Shown here piece after piece: positions 7,978 through 15,620 of a stretch of 64,000 nucleotides of DNA (position 1 is its first letter; every line of letters begins with the position of its first letter). The DNA is taken from the NCBI RefSeq assembly GCF_019802255.1, contig NZ_JAHYSS010000010.1, positions 42,999 through 106,998 of the forward strand. Direction: 5' to 3'. Source of the stretch: Pedobacter polysacchareus. Its GTDB lineage: Bacteria > Bacteroidota > Bacteroidia > Sphingobacteriales > Sphingobacteriaceae. The position numbers were made by a program, and so were the translations under genes. The notes under the pieces were generated by a model. The model worked only from the letters and a program-made list of their open reading frames with translations. It had not been told where the DNA came from and did no database searches.

Positions 7978-10683
7978 ATGAAAATGAAAAATTTAAAAAC
8001 ATGCCTGATGAGTTTAACCTACATCCTGATCCTTCATCAGTTCGCATTCGCAAGACAAATCAAACCCATAGAAAAGCAAGCACTAAATAAAGTATTGACT
8101 GAATTAGCCGCTCAACACCACATCAACTTCCTGTATGAAGAGGTCAGTATTCAGCAAAAGGTGGTCGCCTATCATGCGGCTGCCCACAAAGGGAAATCTA
8201 TTGATGAAGTGTTAAATGGGCTGCTATTGCCTTTAAACCTATCCTGGTTCAAAGTAGACGCTAAAAACTACTCTATATTTATCACCCCGAAAAAACAGAG
8301 CAGCCCTGGTACAGGCCTGGAGACGAAAGCCGGAATTCGTGATTCTGCGAAAGTAGAAAAGGTAAGCGGATCAGTTTTGGATGAAAACGGAAAACCTTTG
8401 GAGTATACCACCGTTACCCTATTGCAGGCCGTAGATTCCTCATTTGTGGTCCATTCATTAACGAATTTAGAGGGTATTTTCTCTTTTCCAGCTGTCAGAA
8501 CTGGCACTTATATGCTCAAAATTTCTTCATTGGGTCATCAGGCTTATATAAGTAAGGCGTTTAAAGTGGCTGCGGGAACGACAACAATGGACATCCCTCC
8601 AATTGCCATGAAAGCTGCCAATAAAACCTTAAAAGAAGTGCAGGTGGTGGCCAGTAAACCACTCGTAGAAACTAAAAGCGACCGGTTTATTTTCAATGTG
8701 GAGAACAGTGCGATGGCAGTAGGTAATTCCCTGCAGCTCCTGAGGTCCGCACCATTTGTCAGGGTGTCTGCTGAAAACTCACTGAGTCTTCAAGGTAAAA
8801 AAACACTGGTACTCATCGATAACAAACCCGTACCGGAGGTCGCATTGGAAAATATCCTGCTGACCATGCCCGCTGGAAACATCGAAAAGATTGAACTGAT
8901 TACACAGCCTTCTGCCAAATATGACGCTTCTTATGGGGCGGTGATCAATATCATCACCAAAAAAAGCCAGATTGAAGGCCTAACCGGTAATTTAAGAGCC
9001 GATGGCTCTGCGGGTAATTATGCAAACGGCAGTGTCAATGCCGGTGCCACCTATAAACATAAAAACTTCACCATTTATGCCAATGGTGGCTTAAATAAAG
9101 GTGATAATTATTTCAGCATTGAATCTGAAAGGTTTCAGGATCCTACAGATCCATCGTATTACTTAACGAACAACTGGACGAGGTTATCCCACAATAAAAT
9201 CTATACTTTCCAGACCAATATGGAATTGCAATTGGGAAAAAACCAAACCCTCGGACTATTTGTGGACCTGAGTGATGTGAAGTTTAAAGGTCCCTGGACA
9301 ACCACCAATGGTTTTGGCCGCAAAAATGGAAAGCTGGATTCTGTGTTGTACACTGATGCTTCTTTTAACCAAACGGGCAATTCTCAAACCTATAATATCA
9401 ATTACCACCTCTTATCCGATTCAGGTAAAAATGAGCTGACTGTTCTCGGAACCTTCACGCCATGGCAGAGAGACCTACGACAATCCTTTCCATCTACCCT
9501 TTACGATGGCAATGGACAAGTGATCAAAACTCCGCCACTATACCAGATGCAAAATAAAGGAGATATTGATGTCTTTATTGCACAGGCTGATTATGCGCAT
9601 CAGTTTAAAAAACAATGGGCATTTGAATCCGGTTTAAAATACCAGCATACCAATTCCAGGACCATCGTAAACTATGAGGACTATAAAACTGGTCAGTTGC
9701 AGCTGGATCCCACATTTTCAAATGACAACAGTTTAAAAGAATCCATAACAGGAGTCTATGGAACTTTAACTAAGGATTGGAAAAATGACAAACTCCAGCT
9801 GGGGTTTAGAGCAGAAGTATCAAATGTAGATTTTGAAGGAAATTTCAAACAGCGCAAATACAATTTTTTTCCAACATTACTGTATCAGCACACCCTAAAT
9901 AAAGACTTAAACTTATCGACGTCTTATAAAAAAACCATCAGAAGACCCGCCTATACGGATCTGGTTCCTTACAGCGTGTTCTTAAATCAATATAGCATTG
10001 AGCAGGGAAATCCTGAAATGGCACCACAATTTGACCATACCTATACCTTAACCGCAAACATCCAGAAATTAAATGTCTCACTGAGCTATACAGCTATTGA
10101 AGGAATGATAGGTTTGTTTCCATCCCAGCAGGATTACCTCACAAAAGTGACCTACTACAAACGTCAGAATCTGAAAAAAGCATCCACCGTTGCCTTGTAT
10201 TTGTTCTACCCATATCGAATCAACGACTGGTGGGAAACGATGAATAGTGGAACACCGATTGGCCGTAACAGCGCCGAAGGATTAGTTTTAGGCACAAACC
10301 ATAAGCTTGCCGCTTTCTATTCTGATTTTAGGACGGCACAGATTTTCAAGATCACAAAGGATATAAAGCTGCAGATTGACGCTTATTTCTGGACAAAGTA
10401 TACACAGGATCTTGGCAGTTATCAAGGGAATAAAAACATTGATGCCTCTTTTTTACTAAACCTATGGAATGGAAATGGGCAACTTAGAGTGGCGGGAAAC
10501 GAATTGGTTTTCAGAAGAAATGATTATTTACTGAAACGTGATTACGGAACTTTCCGCTCCGCAGAGCGCATACACACAGATAGCAGACGCGTATTTGTTG
10601 GCTTTACTTATAAGTTCGGAAAATCCCGTATTGCCAAACCAGATTCGAAACTTGGGAATGAAGATGCGATGAAACGAATATAA
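7978..10683 (+). CDS. TonB-dependent receptor with STN domain, OMP_b-brl_3 (PF14905) type
   Basis: 901 aa. After the signal peptide (to about residue 26) comes an STN domain (about 33-103, LNKVLTELAAQHHINFLYEE), used to contact the FecR protein. A carboxypeptidase-regulatory-like beta-sandwich follows (about 125-205, GSVLDENGKPLEYTTVTLL). A plug-like region (PSAKYDASYGAVINIITKK) and a long beta-barrel rich in alternating aromatic residues complete it. The barrel's last strand (VFVGFTYKFG) is followed by an unusual polar tail of about 20 residues. No SusD partner is next to it, so the ligand may not be a glycan. It is the last gene of the sigma/anti-sigma unit. Confidence 0.9.
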   Translation: MKMKNLKTCLMSLTYILILHQFAFARQIKPIEKQALNKVLTELAAQHHINFLYEEVSIQQKVVAYHAAAHKGKSIDEVLNGLLLPLNLSWFKVDAKNYSIFITPKKQSSPGTGLETKAGIRDSAKVEKVSGSVLDENGKPLEYTTVTLLQAVDSSFVVHSLTNLEGIFSFPAVRTGTYMLKISSLGHQAYISKAFKVAAGTTTMDIPPIAMKAANKTLKEVQVVASKPLVETKSDRFIFNVENSAMAVGNSLQLLRSAPFVRVSAENSLSLQGKKTLVLIDNKPVPEVALENILLTMPAGNIEKIELITQPSAKYDASYGAVINIITKKSQIEGLTGNLRADGSAGNYANGSVNAGATYKHKNFTIYANGGLNKGDNYFSIESERFQDPTDPSYYLTNNWTRLSHNKIYTFQTNMELQLGKNQTLGLFVDLSDVKFKGPWTTTNGFGRKNGKLDSVLYTDASFNQTGNSQTYNINYHLLSDSGKNELTVLGTFTPWQRDLRQSFPSTLYDGNGQVIKTPPLYQMQNKGDIDVFIAQADYAHQFKKQWAFESGLKYQHTNSRTIVNYEDYKTGQLQLDPTFSNDNSLKESITGVYGTLTKDWKNDKLQLGFRAEVSNVDFEGNFKQRKYNFFPTLLYQHTLNKDLNLSTSYKKTIRRPAYTDLVPYSVFLNQYSIEQGNPEMAPQFDHTYTLTANIQKLNVSLSYTAIEGMIGLFPSQQDYLTKVTYYKRQNLKKASTVALYLFYPYRINDWWETMNSGTPIGRNSAEGLVLGTNHKLAAFYSDFRTAQIFKITKDIKLQIDAYFWTKYTQDLGSYQGNKNIDASFLLNLWNGNGQLRVAGNELVFRRNDYLLKRDYGTFRSAERIHTDSRRVFVGFTYKFGKSRIAKPDSKLGNEDAMKRI

Positions 10684-10711
10684 GAAAATCAAAACCATCC
10701 GACCTGTATTT

Positions 10712-10743
10712 AAAGCCATCAGATCATTTCTGATGGCTTTTTG
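10712..10743 (+). terminator. Rho-independent terminator after the STN receptor gene
   Basis: A 12-bp perfect stem, AAAGCCATCAGA (10712-10723) with TCTGATGGCTTT (10729-10740), a 5-nt loop and a short T run. It closes the sigma/FecR/receptor unit. Confidence 0.88.
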
Positions 10744-11002
10744 TTGCCGGTAAGCTTATACGGTTACCGATAGAGGGATCGTCGATCCTGAAGCTCCGTT
10801 TCACTGAGGTTTGCAAGCTCATCTACAAAAGTTTGTTCTGTTTATCTAAAATCTGTAGTGTTCATAGTAAGTTTTACATTGTTTATCTATCTCTGTGATC
10901 ATTTACTGCATGATGATGGTTTAATATTCCAGCTTCGCTATTTAGGGAAAAGCAAGGAGTTGACAATAATTCCTTAATTTTCTCAGTAAGATAACCTAAC
11001 CG

Positions 11003-11010
11003 TATATTTG
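11003..11010 (+). promoter_or_regulatory. Orphan -7 element (TATATTTG) with no full gene downstream
   Basis: An exact TAnnTTTG match 24 bp before an ATG at 11035, the geometry of a normal Bacteroidota promoter. The downstream frame stops after 8 codons, and transcription would run into the tail of a convergent gene. No TTG sits 17-23 bp upstream. Confidence 0.4.
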
Positions 11011-11034
11011 CGGATATAAAAATATATTTAACAA

Positions 11035-11061
11035 ATGAAACACATTTGCCTCATCCTATGA
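11035..11061 (+). other. Short reading frame (8 codons), possible relic of a gene start
   Basis: ATG at 11035 reads MKHICLIL then TGA. A second frame begins at 11058 (MKFTQTFAQKIISLKIS) and resembles the signal-cleavage and N-terminal end of SusC/STN-type proteins (TFAQK), but it soon runs antisense into the serine hydrolase gene. It may be the remnant of a deleted gene, a leader, or chance. Confidence 0.25.
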
Positions 11062-11088
11062 AATTCACACAAACGTTTGCGCAGAAAA

Positions 11089-12831
11089 TTATTTCCCTAA
11101 AAATTTCACTTGATTTAGCACGTATTCACCTAGATCAGCCGAAGCTCTGTCGTAATTAGAGAGGATAATGACCATGTAACGGGTTTCTGGAAAGAGATAC
11201 GCTACCGCACTTACTCCAGGAGCTCCTCCAGAATGTCCTACCACTTGTTCTTGTGAAGTATCCCATATTTGAAAACCATATCCGTAATGCATTCCCAGCT
11301 CGTCTTTAAACATTTTTTGCCTTGATGAATTGGTCAGCAGTTTGCCTGATAACAATGCAGTTCCAAATTTATGTAGGTCGGCGGTAGTAGAATATCCACC
11401 TCCTGCAGGTGATGGCCTCGTAAAAGCAGAATTCAAATTAGAATCATATCCGCCATCTGTTTTAGGAATATATCCCAATGCCTGATTTCCGCTCAATCCT
11501 TTTTCCAACTTAGGATTAGAATTGGTCATACCTGCCAGCGCATAGATGTTTTTATCTACATAATCGAAGTAATTCTGTCCGGATATTTTTTCAATGATGA
11601 CACCCAGCAGCAGCATTCCGGTATTGCTGTAGGACCAGGAAGTTCCAGGTTCAAAATTAAGCTGAGGCTGCTTGAGGTATTTCTTATAGCTTTCTAGGGT
11701 CTGGAAATTGGCTGCTGTATCTTCCTTGAAGGCCTTGCTGAAGAAGTCGCCAAGGCCTGAACTGTGGTTTAATAAATGTCGGACTTGTATTTTATTGGCC
11801 AGGTCCATTGGCAGCCAGCTGCTATCTAAAAACTTGCCAATTGGATCATTTAAGCTAAGCTTGCCTGTCTCGATCAGCTGCATCACCCCTACTGCGGTAA
11901 ACATCTTGTTCATAGAACCAATATTGAACCTTGTGGCCTTTGTATTCTTAAGATCAGGATCCTTTATTGCTGATCCACAGGTATATTGATATAGAACCTC
12001 ATCTCCCTTAGCCAAAAGCACCGTACCGGAAAAAATATCTTTTTGAGCCAATCGCTTTAAAGTCTGGTCCAGGTCGGCAATGAACGCCTGTTCACTCTTG
12101 GGTTTTCGGATCAGTTCCGGATTGAAAAACATCCTGCCATTGTAAAGCTTTACTTTCTGCTGGTTATCTAGCTTGATACTAAACTCATACACATTATTCA
12201 AGTCTTCGCTGAGGTATTGGTACTCTCCAAAAAACGCGTCTGCATTAAAATAAAGGCTTTTGAGATATTTAAGCCCTCCAGTTGAACGATATATCCCCTG
12301 CATTCGTGCAGGCATTTCATTATTTGCGCTGGATTGGAGTGCCGATGAAAAGTTATCTTCCAGGTATTTTGTCCTGGCTGCAGGGGAATTAGTGTTGATG
12401 GCCCTGACGAATTTTTCAGCCTGCTCATCCAGAATTGCCCTGGCATGCTGCGACTGGAGACCCTTGATTTTCTCTGGCACATAAGCGGGTATTTTTTTCC
12501 ATACCTCCTGTCCTATGGTCACTGCATCAACCACATTGTTATCATTTTTTGAAAAACTCAGCTTATAATTCCCTTCCGAATCAGAGAAATCGGACGCTGT
12601 CTGCTGATTTAACCATAATTCCCTACCATCCCATTCCCGTATCTGATGCAATTTGTGGCCAGATACCAGCATTTTAAGGTATAATTCCTTAATCTGCGGG
12701 TGCTGGTAATAGCCATCTGCGGATTTCAAGACCGGAATGGATGGCTGCGTTTGCGCATTTAACCTTGTGGAAAGGCAAAATATTGGAAAAAGAAACAGAG
12801 AAACAGAAAAGAGCGCTTTTTGAGGAATCAT
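11089..12831 (-). CDS. Serine hydrolase, beta-lactamase class C-like, secreted
   Basis: 580 aa. A signal peptide is followed by a region of about 240 residues of unknown fold (roughly 27-265). The beta-lactamase/transpeptidase-like domain then carries SMNK (S306, K309), YSN (Y401) and HSG (H533). This is the S-x-x-K / Y-x-N / H-x-G set of class C enzymes, esterases and D-aminopeptidases. It is probably a periplasmic hydrolase; a true beta-lactamase role is not implied. It lies 58 bp after a membrane protein gene and the padR-type gene on the same strand, so the three may be co-transcribed. Confidence 0.88.
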   Translation of the reverse strand: MIPQKALFSVSLFLFPIFCLSTRLNAQTQPSIPVLKSADGYYQHPQIKELYLKMLVSGHKLHQIREWDGRELWLNQQTASDFSDSEGNYKLSFSKNDNNVVDAVTIGQEVWKKIPAYVPEKIKGLQSQHARAILDEQAEKFVRAINTNSPAARTKYLEDNFSSALQSSANNEMPARMQGIYRSTGGLKYLKSLYFNADAFFGEYQYLSEDLNNVYEFSIKLDNQQKVKLYNGRMFFNPELIRKPKSEQAFIADLDQTLKRLAQKDIFSGTVLLAKGDEVLYQYTCGSAIKDPDLKNTKATRFNIGSMNKMFTAVGVMQLIETGKLSLNDPIGKFLDSSWLPMDLANKIQVRHLLNHSSGLGDFFSKAFKEDTAANFQTLESYKKYLKQPQLNFEPGTSWSYSNTGMLLLGVIIEKISGQNYFDYVDKNIYALAGMTNSNPKLEKGLSGNQALGYIPKTDGGYDSNLNSAFTRPSPAGGGYSTTADLHKFGTALLSGKLLTNSSRQKMFKDELGMHYGYGFQIWDTSQEQVVGHSGGAPGVSAVAYLFPETRYMVIILSNYDRASADLGEYVLNQVKFLGK

Positions 12832-12889
12832 ATCTTTAAGGGGGAGTCAAATAGATAACTCTCTTATTTAGATATGAATATACTAAATA

Positions 12890-13576
12890 TTACTCGTTCA
12901 AATACCGATGTTTTTTCATGAGCTCCCTGCTTTCTGCCCTCCCAAAATTCATTGTCTTGTAAGCAGCAAGTAAATAGACTATATATAATACTAGAAATAA
13001 AGAAAGAATGGCGATAGTTAGGTATAGTCCAGAGAACGAATCAACAAATTCTATATACGGTTTAGATAATAACACGACAAATAAGAAAGCACCTTGTAAG
13101 GCAAAATAGCCGCCTGACAGCCTAAAAGATAAATATTGGCCCAACTTTTCACTGGAAAACTTTCTTATAAAAGTGATTACAATCTCCAGCAGCATGGTGA
13201 CCGTGAATACTACTAACCACCATCCGTTGTCTATCAAAAGCAATTGGGCTTGATAAGCGAGTAATCCTCCCAGAACTAGTAAAAAGGCATACTTATAGCT
13301 GAAAAATGATCGGAAAGTTCTCCAGAAAAATCTATTATACTTTTTTTGGAGCCCGTTTGTTACCGCATCAGCTATCGTCGAAAAGCCCAATATGCCAAAA
13401 TTACTATACGTTTCTTGTAGCGCCCTGCTGAAATCAAGCTTCGAATCAGCCTCCATTCGCTCTTCTATTGCAGAGGCAACATGGTCGATGATTTCCATTT
13501 GAACATCCAGATAGACAAAGCCTTTACGCAATACAAATTGCTTGATTTCTTCTAATTGTTGCTGACTTAGCTGCAT
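12890..13576 (-). CDS. Membrane protein with N-terminal helical prefix domain, PadR-linked
   Basis: 228 aa. The first 65 or so residues form a soluble helical region (LEEIKQFVLRKG, VQMEIIDHVASAIEERME, ETYSNFG) that resembles the short prefix or HAAS-like domains found beside PadR regulators. Then come about five hydrophobic segments (for example YAFLLVLGGLLAYQ, LVVFTVTMLLEIVITF, LYLTIAILSLFLVLYIVYLL) and a short basic tail. It sits 122 bp downstream of the padR gene on the same strand. PadR-membrane-protein pairs are common, and PadR often controls its neighbour. The exact job is unknown. Confidence 0.65.
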   Translation of the reverse strand: MQLSQQQLEEIKQFVLRKGFVYLDVQMEIIDHVASAIEERMEADSKLDFSRALQETYSNFGILGFSTIADAVTNGLQKKYNRFFWRTFRSFFSYKYAFLLVLGGLLAYQAQLLLIDNGWWLVVFTVTMLLEIVITFIRKFSSEKLGQYLSFRLSGGYFALQGAFLFVVLLSKPYIEFVDSFSGLYLTIAILSLFLVLYIVYLLAAYKTMNFGRAESRELMKKHRYLNE

Positions 13577-13698
13577 ATTTTAAACGTTATAAGTGATGAG
13601 GAAATATTCTTGATGAGGTACGGGATTTCATGAAGACTAATATTGATGAGGGAATAGTGGTAAAAAAAGGAGTTTAATATTTTTTTGGTGAGTATAAA

Positions 13699-14037
13699 TC
13701 AGGATGAAAGCTTAAGATTGAGCAGCAGCTGTAAGTTCAGCATGAAATCTTTCGCTTCCTGCAATTTATTAACCACCGCTATTTCGCCATCCATTGATAA
13801 AGAATAGTACTTTCGAACCCTATTTTCTACTACCTCTGTAGTGGTTTCCAGCAAACCTTCCGCCTCTAGCTTGTGTAATGCAGGATATAAAGCGCCCTCT
13901 TTCAGCAATAGCTCGCCCTGCGTAATTGACTTTACTTTCTGCGTGATTTCATATCCATACATTCGTTGATTCTCCGCTAAAAGGTTGAGAATAATGGTTT
14001 GTAAGGTTCCTTTGAATAATTCATTATTGATTGCCAT
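13699..14037 (-). CDS. PadR family transcriptional regulator
   Basis: 112 aa, the compact PadR size. The winged helix is clear: LFKGTLQTIILNLLAE, MYGYEITQKVKSIT, LKEGALYPALHKLEAEGLLE, then VENRVRKYYSL for the wing and a C-terminal dimer helix. PadR proteins usually repress small operons in response to hydrophobic ligands. A 14-bp-arm inverted repeat lies 20 bp upstream of the start, a likely autoregulatory operator. A TATATTTG -7 element ends only 4 bp before the ATG, so the transcript may be almost leaderless. Confidence 0.93.
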   Translation of the reverse strand: MAINNELFKGTLQTIILNLLAENQRMYGYEITQKVKSITQGELLLKEGALYPALHKLEAEGLLETTTEVVENRVRKYYSLSMDGEIAVVNKLQEAKDFMLNLQLLLNLKLSS

Positions 14038-14041
14038 ATTT

Positions 14042-14049
14042 CAAATATA
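14042..14049 (-). promoter_or_regulatory. -7 element (TATATTTG) very close to the padR start
   Basis: Exact TAnnTTTG match on the minus strand, 4 bp before the ATG at 14037. Transcription would begin at or near the start codon. The -33 region falls inside the inverted repeat at 14057-14089. Confidence 0.45.
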
Positions 14050-14056
14050 ATAGATT

Positions 14057-14089
14057 AATTATATACATAAAGATCTTATGTATATAATT
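14057..14089. promoter_or_regulatory. Inverted repeat, probable PadR operator
   Basis: Perfect 14-bp arms AATTATATACATAA (14057-14070) and TTATGTATATAATT (14076-14089) with a 5-bp spacer AGATC. It lies between padR and the divergent dehydrogenase gene, over the predicted -33 region of padR. PadR-type sites are typically AT-rich dyads of this length. Confidence 0.6.
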
Positions 14090-14231
14090 TTTAATGCTTT
14101 CTAACAAATATGCTTCAAACTTAAGATCAATCGGACTTCTTGTTCAGCCCCACCCAATTCTAAGGCGTTAAATTTAAGATCATTAAAAACTATTATTAGC
14201 AATGATCGTTTACTATAAAAAGAAATAAATA

Positions 14232-15170
14232 ATGATCACACGACCACAGATTGCCATATTAGATGATTATCAAAATGTAGCCTTAACCTACGGAGATTGG
14301 TCAGCTATAAATAAACTTGCCGAAATCACCGTCTTTAACGACCATTTGTCTTCAAAAGAAGAGATCATCCAGCGGCTAAAACCCTTCCAGGTCATCGCAG
14401 TGATGCGGGAACGCACACCTTTAACACGTGAAATTCTTTCGCAATTACCCAACCTAAAGCTCATTATTTCTACAGGTGAGCGAAATGCCTCCATAGATAT
14501 AAAGGCTGCGGAAGAATTCGGAATTGCCATTTCTCCAACCAGATACCTATCCAATGGCGCACCAGAACTGACTTGGGCCTTAATGCTTGCGTTAGCAAAA
14601 CATTTGATTCCAGAAAGCAGTCAGGTACGTAAAAGTGGCTGGCAAACAGAAGTTGGGGTAGATTTGAAGGGGAAAACTATAGGGATTGTTGGCCTTGGCC
14701 GCATTGGAAGCACCATTGCCCACTATGCAAAAGCATTTGAAATGGAGGTGATCGCCTGGAGTCAAAATCTTACCGAAGAAAGAGCGGCGGCTCAAGGGGC
14801 AAAACTCGTTAGCAAGGAAGAATTATTTATAAAAGCAGATTTTGTGACGGTACACCTGGTTTTAAGTTCAAGAAGCAGAGGGATTATCACTGAAAAAGAA
14901 CTGAATCTCATGAAGCCAAGCGCTTTCTTTATCAATACTTCCAGAGGGCCATTGGTAGATGAAGCTGCTTTAATTAGCGTATTAACACAAAAAAAGATCG
15001 CTGCTGCGGCATTGGATGTATATGAAATTGAACCATTACCGCTTCAGCATCCATTTCGAACTTTAACAAATGTATTAGCAACGCCGCACATTGGCTATGT
15101 AACTGAAAATACCTACCGGATATTTTATGAGGATATTCAAAACAGGATTGCCGAATGGCTGAAAGAATAA
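14232..15170 (+). CDS. D-2-hydroxyacid dehydrogenase family protein
   Basis: 312 aa. The N-terminal substrate domain is followed by the NAD-binding motif GLGRIG (154-159) in KGKTIGIVGLGRIGS. The catalytic triad of the family is present: R238 in INTSRGP, E265 in DVYEIEP and H286 in TPHIG. The enzyme should oxidise or reduce a D-2-hydroxyacid with NAD(H) in the cytoplasm; it resembles 3-phosphoglycerate dehydrogenase-like members without the ACT domain. It is transcribed away from padR, whose palindrome could also affect it, though that is 140 bp upstream. The substrate cannot be named. Confidence 0.9.
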   Translation: MITRPQIAILDDYQNVALTYGDWSAINKLAEITVFNDHLSSKEEIIQRLKPFQVIAVMRERTPLTREILSQLPNLKLIISTGERNASIDIKAAEEFGIAISPTRYLSNGAPELTWALMLALAKHLIPESSQVRKSGWQTEVGVDLKGKTIGIVGLGRIGSTIAHYAKAFEMEVIAWSQNLTEERAAAQGAKLVSKEELFIKADFVTVHLVLSSRSRGIITEKELNLMKPSAFFINTSRGPLVDEAALISVLTQKKIAAAALDVYEIEPLPLQHPFRTLTNVLATPHIGYVTENTYRIFYEDIQNRIAEWLKE

Positions 15171-15173
15171 GTC

Positions 15174-15566
15174 TTATCGACGTCTCTTCACTGGGATACA
15201 GATGGCGATTAAGGAAAGAATGAGCACAAAACTAAACTCCATTCCGTTTCTTCCAGGGCCTACTACAAACCAGCCATCAGGATAATGAACCAGTACAATT
15301 CCGGTAATTAAGATCAACAGAAAGCCAGGTACCACATATTTCAATAATTTTCCAAACAGAATTAATAGAGAACCGATGATTTCAAAAACTATTAAAGCCC
15401 AAGCCACATAAACCCCGAAAGGTGCAAATCCAACCTTATTCAAGTACAATTCACCAAAATCGTTTACCGTGTGGTTTAGTACGCCATGTAAACTATGAGA
15501 TAAAAAAATAGTGGCAAGAGCTATACGAATTAGCAATAGTGGATTAATGCGGTTAATAGTTTTCAT
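15174..15566 (-). CDS. DoxX family membrane protein
   Basis: 130 aa with four hydrophobic segments (LLLIRIALATIFLSHSLHGV, VYVAWALIVFEIIGSLLILF, VVPGFLLILITGIVL, FSFVLILSLIAICI), the size and topology of DoxX-type proteins. GRNGMEFSF before the last helix is typical. These inner-membrane proteins are linked to quinone or thiol redox processes in some species, but most are uncharacterised. It is convergent with the dehydrogenase gene 3 bp away. Confidence 0.82.
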   Translation of the reverse strand: MKTINRINPLLLIRIALATIFLSHSLHGVLNHTVNDFGELYLNKVGFAPFGVYVAWALIVFEIIGSLLILFGKLLKYVVPGFLLILITGIVLVHYPDGWFVVGPGRNGMEFSFVLILSLIAICIPVKRRR

Positions 15567-15620
15567 AAATAAATATATATGTTTACCAGCACAGTAACAA
15601 ATTTACTGAAATAGCCACAG

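Larger units (their letters stand above)
10684..11088. other. Gene-free stretch between receptor and serine hydrolase genes
   Basis: 405 bp without a convincing gene. It contains a terminator (10712-10743), two small inverted repeats (CGGTAA at 10748-10753 with TTACCG at 10764-10769; GGATC-GTC-GATCC at 10776-10788), and a promoter-like -7 element with short reading frames pointing into the 3' end of the convergent serine hydrolase gene. Nothing else is evident. Confidence 0.6.
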
